In this document: positions 1 through 9,329 of the stretch, one piece after another
Position numbering within the stretch: position 1 is the stretch's first letter
Layout of the letters: each line of letters opens with the position of its first letter
Assembly (NCBI GenBank): GCA_964514655.1
Contig: CAZEQY010000001.1
Coordinates: 62,001 to 126,000, forward strand
Length of the DNA stretch: 64,000 nt
Reading direction: 5' to 3'
DNA from: SZAS-7 sp964514655
GTDB taxonomy: Bacteria; Chlamydiota; Chlamydiia; Chlamydiales; FEN-1388
Notes under the pieces: model-generated
Seen by the model: the letters and a program-made list of their open reading frames with translations, nothing else
Databases searched by the model: none
Told to the model about the DNA's origin: nothing
Position numbers and translations under genes: made by a program

Positions 1-1
1 A

Positions 2-220
2 GGTAAAGCTGCTGTTGACGGTATCTGTAACCGCCTAGGAAAGTCCGGCGGAGCGATTATTTACCACTTTTTACTACTAGCATTTGCCTCAATTCCGGCA
101 AGCGCCCCTTACGTTGGCCTCTTTTTGATATGTATTATTGGCCTATGGATAATGTGTGTAAACGTACTTGGTAAAAAGTTCACAGAACTTACTGCCCCCG
201 CAGCGGCTACAGCAGTGTAA
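2..220 (+). CDS. ADP/ATP (nucleotide) translocase, C-terminal fragment cut by the window edge
   Basis: Open frame entering from the left edge and stopping at TAA 218-220. It reads as the last about 72 residues of a second nucleotide transport protein: it carries GKAAVDGICNRLGKSGGA, which closely parallels GKTAIDGIGSRLGKSGGS in the complete translocase just downstream, followed by two hydrophobic segments and a short Ala/Thr tail. Proteins of this family exchange host ATP for bacterial ADP, or import other nucleotides, across the inner membrane. The two copies lie in tandem on the same strand with only 61 bases between them, so this is a duplicated translocase locus. Substrate cannot be told from a C-terminal fragment. 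Confidence 0.85.
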   Translation, partial: GKAAVDGICNRLGKSGGAIIYHFLLLAFASIPASAPYVGLFLICIIGLWIMCVNVLGKKFTELTAPAAATAV

Positions 221-281
221 AATAAAATATTGATTTAAATGTTCGTTTTGTATATGATGGTGATTTACTTAGAGGAAAAGT

Positions 282-1880
282 ATGCGTGAGAGTGATCAAG
301 AACCTCCAGCGTTTGGGAAAGTACGGTCATTTGTCTGGCCTATATACCGCCACGAGCTAAGAAAGCTCCTTCCAATGTTTCTCATGCTCTTTTTCGTCTG
401 CTTTAACTACACGGTTCTACGCAACCTCAAAGACACCATTGTCATCACGGCTGAAAATTCAGGCGCTGAAGTAATCCCCTTCATCAAGGTATGGGTGATG
501 CTGCCGGCTGCCGTCATTGCCACAATACTCTTTACCTACCTCACAAACCACTTTAAGCGATCGACAGTCTTTTACATAGTAGTCGGTACCTTCACAAGCT
601 ACTACTGCCTCTTTGCCTTTTTTATCAACCCCATGCACGAAGCTTTAACGGCAGACTCTCTTGCGCAATTTCTACATTCGGTACTTCCGCCAGGCTGTAA
701 AGGCTTTATCACCATGGTCAGAAACTGGCCGTTTACCCTAAACTATGTGATGTCAGAGCTTTGGAGTACAATGGTGCTCACAGTGCTTTTCTGGGGCTTT
801 GCAAACGATATTACCCGCATGTCAGAGGCAGCTCGCTTTTATAGCGCCCTCAACATCAGCTCTAACTCCGCCTCTATTGTCGCAGGACAAGTTGCAGTAC
901 TCCTTACCACAAATATCTTTAACCCAAACCTCTTCTTTGGGCACGATGCGTGGTCTCAAACAATAGACAAGCTAACGCTACTTATCCTCTTTTGCGGTAT
1001 AGGCATCATGCTTACCTTCCGCTGGATGAGAAATAATGTTCTAAACGACCCTCAGTACCTTCCGGAAGAGTCTAGAGAACAAAAAGTAGAACGCAAAAAA
1101 TCCAAAAAGCTGAGCTTTAGAGAAAGCCTGTCGTATGTAACACATTCTAAGTACTTCCTCTGCATCGCAGCGATGGTAGTTTCTTATAACCTCGTTATCC
1201 ACATGGTAGAAGTAATATGGAAAGACCGCCTTCGCGAGCTCTATCCAAATCCAAATGACTATAACGTCTTTACAAACAACCTCACATCTGCAATGGGCAT
1301 TATTTCAACGACAGCTGCGCTTGTTATGGTTGGCATTATCCGCAAGTTTGGCTGGACAAAGACTGCTCTTATTACCCCAATTGTGCTTCTTATCACCACA
1401 ATTACCTTCTTTACCTGCTTACTAGCAGACTCTAGCATTGCACCATTTGTATCTATACTACTTGGCACTACGCCGCTTGCACTTGCTGTATACTTGGGCT
1501 CTGCTCAGAATATGTTTACAAAGGCTGCAAAATACTCGCTCTTTGACACAACAAAAGAGATGGCCTTTATTCCAATAGACCGCGAGCATAAGCTAAAAGG
1601 CAAAACAGCAATTGATGGTATTGGCTCAAGGCTTGGTAAATCTGGCGGCTCGCTTATCCACCAAGGTCTTCTTATCATCTTTGGCACACTTACATTCAGT
1701 ACGCCCTATGTTGCAGCGATACTTCTAGCTGTAATACTGCTTTGGATTGTAGCTGTGCGGACACTTGGCAAGATGTTTACTGAAAAGACACGCGGCATCA
1801 ACCTTACCGGCAGCGTGCCAGAAGAAGCTCCTGCAGCCCAACAAGCTCCGAGCATTGCACCAGCTGCAGCTCCAGCTTAA
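282..1880 (+). CDS. ADP/ATP or nucleotide translocase (NTT/Npt, TlcC family)
   Basis: A 532-residue polytopic membrane protein of the plastid/rickettsial/chlamydial nucleotide translocase family. Evidence is the N-terminal segment FVWPIYRHELRKLLPMFLM, the LRNLKDTIVI motif in the first transmembrane region, about 11-12 hydrophobic spans and the conserved late motif GKTAIDGIGSRLGKSGGS near residue 440. Known members exchange bacterial ADP for host ATP or import NTPs by proton symport, letting intracellular bacteria live from host energy. The ATG at 282 is preceded by GAGGA at 272-276. A Pro/Ala-rich tail of about 20 residues follows the last span. Which NTT isoform it is (ATP/ADP antiporter or general nucleotide importer) cannot be decided by eye. 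Confidence 0.95.
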   Translation: MRESDQEPPAFGKVRSFVWPIYRHELRKLLPMFLMLFFVCFNYTVLRNLKDTIVITAENSGAEVIPFIKVWVMLPAAVIATILFTYLTNHFKRSTVFYIVVGTFTSYYCLFAFFINPMHEALTADSLAQFLHSVLPPGCKGFITMVRNWPFTLNYVMSELWSTMVLTVLFWGFANDITRMSEAARFYSALNISSNSASIVAGQVAVLLTTNIFNPNLFFGHDAWSQTIDKLTLLILFCGIGIMLTFRWMRNNVLNDPQYLPEESREQKVERKKSKKLSFRESLSYVTHSKYFLCIAAMVVSYNLVIHMVEVIWKDRLRELYPNPNDYNVFTNNLTSAMGIISTTAALVMVGIIRKFGWTKTALITPIVLLITTITFFTCLLADSSIAPFVSILLGTTPLALAVYLGSAQNMFTKAAKYSLFDTTKEMAFIPIDREHKLKGKTAIDGIGSRLGKSGGSLIHQGLLIIFGTLTFSTPYVAAILLAVILLWIVAVRTLGKMFTEKTRGINLTGSVPEEAPAAQQAPSIAPAAAPA

Positions 1881-1931
1881 TCTTCTAGCACTACTTATTC
1901 GAAAAAAGCAGCTTTTTGCCTGTTGTTTTTC

Positions 1932-3386
1932 TTAATTATTTAGTGCAAAGTCGATAAAACCCTTTTCAACTTGGACTGAAACAAGTTTTACCTTTACCTT
2001 ATCGCCAACATGTAGATTTGGAGGAGCGTTTAGAAGCTTTCCTTCGGTTGCTGGGGTAAAGATGCGGACCCAGCAGTTTTTTTCATTAATGCCTGTGATG
2101 ATGCCATCAAATCCAGCTCCAATTTGCGAAGAAAGCAAAATTGCTGCCGCTGCTTTATTGATCTGCCTTTCGGCCTTATTTGCAGCATCTTCTTGCTGAG
2201 TACAGTGTTTTGCAAGTACTTCAAGTTCTGGGATTGTGTACGCAGTTTTTCGAGCTTTGCTATACGCTTTGTATTGACGCTGTACAAGAAGATCCGGATA
2301 GCGCCTGTTTGGGGCTGTAGAATGGGTATAGTTTGGGATTCCTAAAGCAAAATGCCCTGTATGACTTGCTTTAGGATGTTCGACAACATATTCACCACGT
2401 CCTAAAAGCTTGATAATGGTTAACGAAAGATCGTAAAAGGCTATAGGATCTGCCTTTTTCCTTTTTACAAGAAAGGCATCCAAAGCTTTTGAATCTGGCT
2501 TTTCAGGTAGTTCTTCATTATAGCGCCTTGCAACTTCAACTATCTGATCCCAGTATTTTGGCTCTGTCACGACACGGCGCAAAATAGCAATATTTGCCTC
2601 TCTGCACGTAGTTGCCATCACTTGATTTGCCGCTATCATAAATTCTTCGATAATCTGCTCCGCAAAATTGTGCGAAGAGAGCTGCACGATAATTTGGCTC
2701 TGATTGTTAAGATGAACTTCTGGTTGTGGAGAGTCAAGAGTAAGAGATCCTTCTGATTCTCTTTTTTTGCGTAGAAGCTGGGCTATTTCATGGTGTAGGG
2801 CTAGAGACTTTTGTACTTCTTGGTTTTGAGAAGAAAGCTCAACTTTAGCCTCAAGCCATGCTGCCACATTGTTATAGGTAAGCTTTGCATAGTTATGAAC
2901 ACTTGCTGAAAAAATTGAAGAATCAACAATTTCAGCATTCTGATTGATTCGAATATACACCACCATCGCCAAACGATCTTCATTTTCATTGAGTGATGTA
3001 AGGTTAGTAGAGAGCTTTTCAGGAAGCATAGGGAAAATGAGTGCGGGCGTGTATATGGAAGTAGTATTGATCTGGGCATGTTGATCGATAGGAGAATCTT
3101 TTGCAACAAGAGCATCAACATCAGCAACGGCAATCCACAACTCAAAATTTGTGTCCGATTGTTTAGAAGCATATGTTAGCTGGTCTAAATCGCGAGAATC
3201 ATCATTATCGATCGAGCACCAGGCTAAAGACCGAAGATCCCGTATATCTCCTGATATAGCCGCAGGGGCATTTATCGATTCGAGTGCGCGAATTACTTCC
3301 TTTGGAAATTCTGGCTCAAGCCCTTTTTCCATAATGATATTTTTTGCGATCTTGCAAAGGTCTTGTTGTATATTCACAAAAACCAT
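1932..3386 (-). CDS. RNase II/RNase R family (RNB-domain) exoribonuclease, short form
   Basis: A 484-residue protein with the RNB signature DNDDSRDLDQL near residues 60-70, which supplies the metal-binding aspartates of 3'-5' hydrolytic exoribonucleases. A second conserved block, APNRRYPDLLVQRQ, lies near residue 360. The C-terminus (about 420-484) looks like an S1-type RNA-binding domain (GFDGIITGINEKNCWVRI). It lacks the N-terminal cold-shock domains of classical RNase R, so it resembles the short RNase II-like proteins of some bacteria. Its start abuts the pgsA stop, making it the last gene of the mscS-dedA-pgsA-RNB minus-strand operon. Role: RNA turnover in the cytoplasm. Confidence 0.88.
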   Translation of the reverse strand: MVFVNIQQDLCKIAKNIIMEKGLEPEFPKEVIRALESINAPAAISGDIRDLRSLAWCSIDNDDSRDLDQLTYASKQSDTNFELWIAVADVDALVAKDSPIDQHAQINTTSIYTPALIFPMLPEKLSTNLTSLNENEDRLAMVVYIRINQNAEIVDSSIFSASVHNYAKLTYNNVAAWLEAKVELSSQNQEVQKSLALHHEIAQLLRKKRESEGSLTLDSPQPEVHLNNQSQIIVQLSSHNFAEQIIEEFMIAANQVMATTCREANIAILRRVVTEPKYWDQIVEVARRYNEELPEKPDSKALDAFLVKRKKADPIAFYDLSLTIIKLLGRGEYVVEHPKASHTGHFALGIPNYTHSTAPNRRYPDLLVQRQYKAYSKARKTAYTIPELEVLAKHCTQQEDAANKAERQINKAAAAILLSSQIGAGFDGIITGINEKNCWVRIFTPATEGKLLNAPPNLHVGDKVKVKLVSVQVEKGFIDFALNN

Positions 3387-3893
3387 TTAAACCTTCTTTT
3401 TTTTGAATTCAAAAAGCCAGATCAGTTCGAAGAAGGATGATGCTCCAAAAAGAGCAAGGAGGCTCCACAATGCTATCGGAATTTGATATTCTAGAGCAAG
3501 AAGCATAAGAGCAATAAATTGCAATGTAGTCATGATCTTGCCAGAAAAAAATGACCTAATTTGCCAATTTTTATAGCTCTTTTTAATTGTCAGATAGATC
3601 GAAAAGAGCGCTAGGCTTATATCTCGGAGTAAAAAGAGGAGGATTTGCCACATAAAAATCTTTTCTTCGCTCCACAATATTGCGAGGGCAACAAGCACAA
3701 AAAGCTTATCCATAAGTGGATCAATGAGTGTGCCAAGAGAAGTTATTTTGTTTAAGCGTCTTGCTAAATAGCCGTCTAAAAAATCTGTAAGCGCCGCAAG
3801 AGTTATAGCAAAGGTGCGCAAAACAACAGAGTCACTTAAGAAAAAAAAAGCCAAAACACCTCTTGAAAGCGATATCAAGGTAGGCAAATTCAT
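3387..3893 (-). CDS. pgsA: CDP-alcohol phosphatidyltransferase, probably phosphatidylglycerophosphate synthase
   Basis: A 168-residue membrane protein carrying the diagnostic CDP-alcohol phosphotransferase motif DG-x2-AR-x8-G-x3-D-x3-D, seen as DGYLARRLNKITSLGTLIDP near residues 40-60. Members transfer a phosphatidyl group from CDP-diacylglycerol to a small alcohol; the PgsA type uses glycerol-3-phosphate and starts phosphatidylglycerol synthesis at the inner membrane. The gene overlaps the upstream dedA by 4 bases and abuts the downstream nuclease gene, so the operon is translationally coupled. A pgsA gene beside translocase and sohB is also, as I recall, the Chlamydia order. A different alcohol acceptor is possible. 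Confidence 0.9.
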   Translation of the reverse strand: MNLPTLISLSRGVLAFFFLSDSVVLRTFAITLAALTDFLDGYLARRLNKITSLGTLIDPLMDKLFVLVALAILWSEEKIFMWQILLFLLRDISLALFSIYLTIKKSYKNWQIRSFFSGKIMTTLQFIALMLLALEYQIPIALWSLLALFGASSFFELIWLFEFKKKKV

Positions 3894-4492
3894 GTGGCTG
3901 CAACTTTTTTGCGCTTTTTCAGGTAGTACACAAGAGCTCCTATAGCTACAAGCAAAAGGATAGTAGCGCCAACAAAAGCGCTTGTTTGATGTACGGAGGT
4001 AGATAAGGACTCGTAATTTTTACCACAGGAATAGGCAAGATAAAAAAGAAGGCTCGAAAAGCCTAAGCAGGCAATGCCATCACTAATCAAAAACTTATAA
4101 AATCGCATTTTAGCTGCCCCTGCAGTCATAAAAATGGCATTACGTATGCCAAAAGGAATCAAGCGCCCAACAAAGAGCGTAAGAACGCCATATTTCTTAT
4201 AAAACATACGAACGCGCTGGATCTTGTCCTGCGACTTTAGCTGGTTGATTCGATCTCCAACCATTCTACCAAGGCCAAAGGCAATGCAATCGGCAATAAA
4301 GCTGCCAAAGTAGGCGGCACAAAAGAGCTCTACTGTATACTCAGGAAGGATAGTGCTTGCTAAAACACCGCTTGCTAGCAATAGAACATCTTCGCTCACA
4401 GGCAGGCTAAAGCCGGTTACCACCAAAAGGGCAAAGATAATCCAAGGAGCGTGAGGGCCAACTTCATGTAACCAAGAGAGTAATGATTCCAT
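3890..4492 (-). CDS. DedA family inner-membrane protein
   Basis: A 200-residue protein with four to five hydrophobic spans and the typical DedA/SNARE-associated features: an early PVSEDVLLLASGVL stretch, a GDRINQL-type amphipathic segment, and FVGRLIPFGIRNAIFMTAGAAKMRFYKFL (residues about 110-140), which matches the conserved F-x-x-R-x-x-P-x-x-R signature. DedA proteins are linked to polyprenyl-phosphate or phospholipid scrambling and membrane homeostasis. The C-terminal end is strongly basic (KKRKK). It lies between mscS (12 bases away) and pgsA (4-base overlap) in one minus-strand operon devoted to the envelope. Confidence 0.9.
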   Translation of the reverse strand: MESLLSWLHEVGPHAPWIIFALLVVTGFSLPVSEDVLLLASGVLASTILPEYTVELFCAAYFGSFIADCIAFGLGRMVGDRINQLKSQDKIQRVRMFYKKYGVLTLFVGRLIPFGIRNAIFMTAGAAKMRFYKFLISDGIACLGFSSLLFYLAYSCGKNYESLSTSVHQTSAFVGATILLLVAIGALVYYLKKRKKVAAT

Positions 4493-4504
4493 AATCGCTG
4501 CTCT

Positions 4505-5575
4505 TTATATATTTTTTAAAACCGGTATTGCAATTTCTGCATCGTGCGCTTTTATAATCTGCGCTGCTTGCAACAGTACCTCATCGCGAAATCGCAAAAA
4601 TTGTGGCTCTGATATGGAGGTGCTTAAGCAGGAAATTGTGAGATCGATAGAACAAGTTGCCACCTTATCAATATACACCATAATGTTTTGTGAGGTGTCT
4701 ACAGCCTTGTGCTGCTCAAGAAATGTGCGCATGTCTTGAACGATGGCAGGAACTTGGGTAAGGTCTTTATGTCGTATAGAAATATTTTCAAGAACGCGTC
4801 TATGGGTACGACGCTGGCCATTTATCACATATGCCTTAGAAAAAAGTGCGTTTGGAATATAAATAGGCTGCTTATCTTTACTTCTTAGGATAGTCTCATA
4901 CCAGCCAATCTCTTCGACAGTGCCCTCGATGCTAGAATTTGGCAGGCTAATAAGATCGCCAAGCTGAAAGGGCTGGTTAACGTGGATCATAATGCCACCA
5001 AAGAAGTTTGCGATAATCTCCTGAGAAGCAAAAGCAATAGCAAGGCCGCTAATACCACCAAAGGCAATAAGCGTATTCACGCTTACGCCTGTAACCTCCA
5101 TTAGCAATATAATAATTAAAACTATAATTATAACTGATGCCAACTTGCAGATACCATAGACCTTGCCGGGATCAAGAGCAATTTCGCGATTTCTACTGCG
5201 CTCAAGAAGGACTTGGCGAATATTGTGGTTAAGCCTAAGCAAGAACCAGCCAACAAGGAGCACAGCGCTGATGCTAAAAATATACTTTAGTCCGCCTGAT
5301 AGGCTTTCGGTAAAAAAGCGATCTGAAATGAGATCTACGCACTGTACAGCTGATATAAACCAGATGTAGCAAACAACAGGAAAGAGGCTAGCCTGAACCG
5401 CCGCATTCTTGATAAGTTCATTCTTTTCTAAAAATTTCTTTTGCAGGCTTGTGCAAAGCCAACGCCAGGCGTGCGTAGTGATTGCCGCCACCGTAAGCAC
5501 TAACAAAAATGTAAAAAACCAGGAGGCTTCGCCATCCATAAGGTTAATGATGTTCCAAAGAATTATGCAGTTCAT
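4505..5575 (-). CDS. MscS family mechanosensitive ion channel
   Basis: A 356-residue protein with about four N-terminal membrane segments followed by the pore-lining helix and MscS beta domain. The region GGISGLAIAFASQEIIANFFGGIMI (about 170-195) is the glycine/alanine-rich TM3 plus the beginning of the beta domain, and EEIGWYETILRSKDKQPIYIPNALF is the conserved MscS beta-domain loop. Such channels open when membrane tension rises and release solutes during hypo-osmotic shock. It is the first gene of the mscS-dedA-pgsA-RNB operon and diverges from sohB, with about 69 bases between the two starts. ATG 5575 gives the longest form; an internal ATG 36 bases downstream is possible. Confidence 0.92.
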   Translation of the reverse strand: MNCIILWNIINLMDGEASWFFTFLLVLTVAAITTHAWRWLCTSLQKKFLEKNELIKNAAVQASLFPVVCYIWFISAVQCVDLISDRFFTESLSGGLKYIFSISAVLLVGWFLLRLNHNIRQVLLERSRNREIALDPGKVYGICKLASVIIIVLIIILLMEVTGVSVNTLIAFGGISGLAIAFASQEIIANFFGGIMIHVNQPFQLGDLISLPNSSIEGTVEEIGWYETILRSKDKQPIYIPNALFSKAYVINGQRRTHRRVLENISIRHKDLTQVPAIVQDMRTFLEQHKAVDTSQNIMVYIDKVATCSIDLTISCLSTSISEPQFLRFRDEVLLQAAQIIKAHDAEIAIPVLKNI

Positions 5576-5644
5576 ACACCTATAATAATTGATGCGCGAT
5601 ATTAAGTCACTGTCATATAGTAGAGTTTTACGGAGGATATTTTT

Positions 5645-6682
5645 GTGGACTCGAACTCTCTCATGAAGAACGCTGCAAACTCTTTTTTTAAAGCTTTGTT
5701 TGGAATCGCAGGCCTCATCATAGGATTTCTCATCGTATGCATGGTAATTTCTGCGCTTTTTTCAAACCCTGAAGTGCCACATCAAACAACCCTTCGCATG
5801 CTCCCTAACGATCAATGGAAAATTGCCAATTTTTCACACGAAAAGCCTACGATATTAAAAATTGATATTAACGGCGTGATTGGCCTTGATCACCTGCGAA
5901 AAGAAGATGTCTTCCAGCAGCTTATCGAATCTCAAGATGGCGACCTTGCGCCAGGCCAAGTAAAAGGTATTATCATCCACCTTAATACGCCAGGTGGAAC
6001 AGCCGATGATGCCGATGCCATCTACCGCATGCTCTCTGAATATAAAAAGCGCTATAACATACCCGTCATCGCCTTTATAGAAGGCCTTTCTGCATCAGGC
6101 GGCACCTATATTTCCTGCGCAGCAGATAGAATCTACGCTACAGAAGATAGCCTCGTAGGCCACGTCGGCGTGCTTTTATCTCCACCATTTTTTAACTTTT
6201 CTAAGCTCATGGACAGGCTTGGCATAGAATCCAAGACATTTTATGCCGGTAAAGATAAAGATGACATGAATCCATTTAGACCGTGGCGTCAAGGCGAGGG
6301 ACAGAACTTTGAACGCCTTGTCACCTATATGTACGACCGCTTTAGAGCAGTTGTAGCAAAAAGCCGCCCAAAACTTACTGTAGAAGTACTTACTGAACAA
6401 GGTGCCCAGATATATCCGGCACCAGAAGCTGAAACGCTAGGCTATATCGACGGCGTGACACATTCTATCGATGATGTACTAAAAGAATTTACGACAGAAC
6501 TTGGCATCTACGACAACTACCAGTTTGTGCAGCTAGAAAGGCGCGACTTTTTTGAAGACCTATTTGGAGCAAAAGCAACGCTCCTATTTAACCAACAAAA
6601 AGAATGGCGCATTCGTCTTCCGGGCGATATGCATCCAGACTTATATGGAAAGCCCCTATATTTGTACGTCCCGCATGAATAA
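5645..6682 (+). CDS. sohB: S49 family signal-peptide peptidase-like serine protease (SohB/SppA)
   Basis: A 345-residue protein with one N-terminal membrane anchor (about residues 15-40) and a ClpP-like S49 domain. The nucleophile region IEGLSASGGTYISCAADRIYA (about 145-165) contains the SASGG serine motif, and GHVGVL follows as in SppA/SohB proteins; a distal lysine is expected but was not fixed here. These enzymes degrade cleaved signal peptides or membrane peptides. The GTG start at 5645 is chosen because CGGAGG lies 9-14 bases upstream (about 5630-5635); an in-frame ATG is 18 bases downstream. The stop overlaps the start of polA, as expected for the chlamydial sohB-polA-coaE-rho operon. 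Confidence 0.9.
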   Translation: MDSNSLMKNAANSFFKALFGIAGLIIGFLIVCMVISALFSNPEVPHQTTLRMLPNDQWKIANFSHEKPTILKIDINGVIGLDHLRKEDVFQQLIESQDGDLAPGQVKGIIIHLNTPGGTADDADAIYRMLSEYKKRYNIPVIAFIEGLSASGGTYISCAADRIYATEDSLVGHVGVLLSPPFFNFSKLMDRLGIESKTFYAGKDKDDMNPFRPWRQGEGQNFERLVTYMYDRFRAVVAKSRPKLTVEVLTEQGAQIYPAPEAETLGYIDGVTHSIDDVLKEFTTELGIYDNYQFVQLERRDFFEDLFGAKATLLFNQQKEWRIRLPGDMHPDLYGKPLYLYVPHE

Positions 6683-9329
6683 ATCAATATACCTTGTAGA
6701 TGCCTCCGGGTTTATCTACAGGGCCTTTTTTGCAATCCAAGGCCTTTCTAATAGGCAAGGCGAAGCAACAGGAGCCCTATATGGGTTTATCCGCTCCTAC
6801 CTTCGCTTAGTAGAACAGTTTCAACCCGACTATATCGCCGCTATCTTTGATGCTCCGGGCAGTAAAGATTCTCGCGTTGCCATCTATAGCGACTATAAAG
6901 CCCACAGAAAACCAACCCCAAGCGAACTTATAGATCAGATTGTGCAGGCTCAAGAATTTTGCGCGCTTGCAGGCATTCCGATGCTTGCAAAACCGGGCGT
7001 TGAAGCAGATGACACTATAGGATCAGTCGCCCTTTGGGCAAAAGAACAAGGCCTTGATGTCTACATCTGCACAAGCGATAAAGATATGGCACAGCTTATC
7101 GACGATAAAGTAAAGATTATAAACCTGCATAAGGACAATCTCATCATCGATAGCGATAAAGCAAAAGAAATTTATGGCGTTGCCCCCAAACAAATGCGCG
7201 ACTATTTGGCAATTGTTGGAGATGCTTCTGATAACGTTCCGGGAGTTTCAGGCTTTGGGCCAAAGTCTACAATACAGCTTCTTGAAACATATGGTACGCT
7301 GGAAAACATCCTTGAGCATGCGAGTGCAATAGGCGGCAAAAAAGGCGCTACACTAGTTGCTGAGCGCGATCAAGCCCTTATCAGCCAAAAACTTGTCACT
7401 ATCGACACAGCGGTTGACTTCGAAAAAGACCTTGCCTACTTTACGCCAAAAGAAGCTGATAAGCAAAAGCTCTGGCAATTTTTGCAGAGCAAAAACTTTA
7501 GCTCACTTCTTGGCATGGCTGAAGATGCAAAAAGCGAGCCTGAGCAAGAAGGCACCTACCACACAATAAAAAGCCTAGATGAGCTTGACGCGCTTGTTGC
7601 AACGCTTATGAAAGCAAAAGAGATCTGCGTTGACACCGAAACAACAAACGAAAACCCCCTCTTAGCAAGCCTTGTAGGCATAGGCCTTGCTGAACACACA
7701 AATGACGCCTACTACATACCGCTAAATGCCGGCATGGCAAGAAAGGACATCAAAGAGCGCTTAAAGCCACTTTTTAGCAACCCCAGTATTGGCTTTTATG
7801 GCCATAACATCAAGTATGACCTGCATGTGCTTGAGCATGCCGGGCTCGATATCGCAACCATTTGCGGCGACACCATCATCTCCTCATACCTCCTAAACGC
7901 GCACCAAAGAAGGCACTCTCTCGATGAACTTTCACTAAACTACTTTGGAAAGAAAAAGATTGAAATCTCAGAGCTCTTAGGTAAAGGCAAAAACCAAATC
8001 ACCATGGATCAAGTGGATGTCGAAAAGGTATCTACGTACTGCTGTGAAGACGTTATCTACACTGCGAAGCTCAAAGAAGTACTCGACAAAGAAATTGCAA
8101 ATAGAAACCTTCAACAGCTCCTAAATGATGTTGAGCTACCCCTCATAAAAGTGCTCTCTAAGATGGAAGAACGCGGGGTCTATGTAGACACGCATGTTTT
8201 AAAAAAACTCTCTCAAGAAGTTGCAAAAGACATCCATGCCTTGCAAGAAGACATCTATGTGCGAGCAGGAGGGCCTTTTAACCTTAACTCCCCCAAGCAA
8301 CTTTCTGAAGTACTCTTTGAAAAACTTGGCATTCACCCTCCAAGAAAGGGTAAAACCATGCCCTCAACTAGTGCTGAAGTCCTAGAACTTCTTGCTTACG
8401 AACACCCGATTGCCAAAAAAATCCTTGAGTATCGCTCGCTAGAAAAGCTACGCTCAACCTACCTAGATGCTCTTCCGGAACAAGTAAACCCCGATACAGG
8501 GCGCATCCACTGCACCTTTAACCAGTCTGTGACGGCTACAGGAAGGCTATCAAGTCAAGATCCTAACTTGCAAAATATTCCGGTTCGATCTCCTCTTGGA
8601 CTTAAAATTCGCTCAAGTTTTCGCCCTCAGGATCCTAGCTGGAGCTTTCTTTCTGCCGACTATTCACAAATTGAACTTCGCATCTTGGCGCATGTATCTG
8701 AAGATCCACGACTACTAGAAGCCTTTCAAAACAACCTCGACATCCACTCCTACACAGCAGCTGAGATTTTTCACGTGCCGATAGATGCTGTTACCGAAGA
8801 GATGCGCCATCAGGCCAAGGCTGTAAACTTTGGCATCATCTACGGCCAGCAGGCTTTTGGCCTATCTCAAAACCTTGGCATACCAATATCCGCAGCTCAG
8901 GCCTTTATCGACGCCTACTTTCGCTGCTATAAAGGCATCAAGGACTATATCGAAAATGCAAAAGCTATCGCCCGTAAAACGGGTAAAGCCGTGAGCCTTA
9001 CAGGAAGAGAGCGCCTACTTCCTGACATTAACAGCTCAAACCAGGTGCTAAAATCTGCTGCAGAGCGCCTTGCCATCAACACCCCCTTTCAAGCAACAAA
9101 CGCAGATATCATCAAGATGGCAATGATCAATATTGACCGATGGCTCGACAATGAAAAACTAGAGGCAAAAATGCTTCTTCAGATTCACGATGAACTCGTT
9201 TTTGAGATGCCGGACTCTGAAATTGCTATTGTGAAAGAACAGGTAAAGAGGCAGATGGAGGGCGTATATACGCTCAAGGTGCCCCTTGTTGTGAAAATAA
9301 ATGTTGGAAAAAATTGGGAACAGTGTTAG
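6675..9329 (+). CDS. polA: DNA polymerase I
   Basis: An 884-residue protein when started at ATG 6675 (MNKSIYLVDASGFIYRAFFA), which overlaps the sohB stop by 8 bases; the frame is open further upstream inside sohB but that part is not polA-like. Three domains are visible: 5'-3' exonuclease (1 to about 290, with GVEADDTIGSVA and GDASDNVPG), 3'-5' exonuclease (about 300-480, with CVDTET supplying the DxE metal ligands, so this domain looks intact), and the family A polymerase (SADYSQIELRILAH, QAKAVNFGIIYG, QIHDELVFE). It functions in replication gap filling and excision repair. Genes coaE and rho follow in the same operon. Confidence 0.97.
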   Translation: MNKSIYLVDASGFIYRAFFAIQGLSNRQGEATGALYGFIRSYLRLVEQFQPDYIAAIFDAPGSKDSRVAIYSDYKAHRKPTPSELIDQIVQAQEFCALAGIPMLAKPGVEADDTIGSVALWAKEQGLDVYICTSDKDMAQLIDDKVKIINLHKDNLIIDSDKAKEIYGVAPKQMRDYLAIVGDASDNVPGVSGFGPKSTIQLLETYGTLENILEHASAIGGKKGATLVAERDQALISQKLVTIDTAVDFEKDLAYFTPKEADKQKLWQFLQSKNFSSLLGMAEDAKSEPEQEGTYHTIKSLDELDALVATLMKAKEICVDTETTNENPLLASLVGIGLAEHTNDAYYIPLNAGMARKDIKERLKPLFSNPSIGFYGHNIKYDLHVLEHAGLDIATICGDTIISSYLLNAHQRRHSLDELSLNYFGKKKIEISELLGKGKNQITMDQVDVEKVSTYCCEDVIYTAKLKEVLDKEIANRNLQQLLNDVELPLIKVLSKMEERGVYVDTHVLKKLSQEVAKDIHALQEDIYVRAGGPFNLNSPKQLSEVLFEKLGIHPPRKGKTMPSTSAEVLELLAYEHPIAKKILEYRSLEKLRSTYLDALPEQVNPDTGRIHCTFNQSVTATGRLSSQDPNLQNIPVRSPLGLKIRSSFRPQDPSWSFLSADYSQIELRILAHVSEDPRLLEAFQNNLDIHSYTAAEIFHVPIDAVTEEMRHQAKAVNFGIIYGQQAFGLSQNLGIPISAAQAFIDAYFRCYKGIKDYIENAKAIARKTGKAVSLTGRERLLPDINSSNQVLKSAAERLAINTPFQATNADIIKMAMINIDRWLDNEKLEAKMLLQIHDELVFEMPDSEIAIVKEQVKRQMEGVYTLKVPLVVKINVGKNWEQC

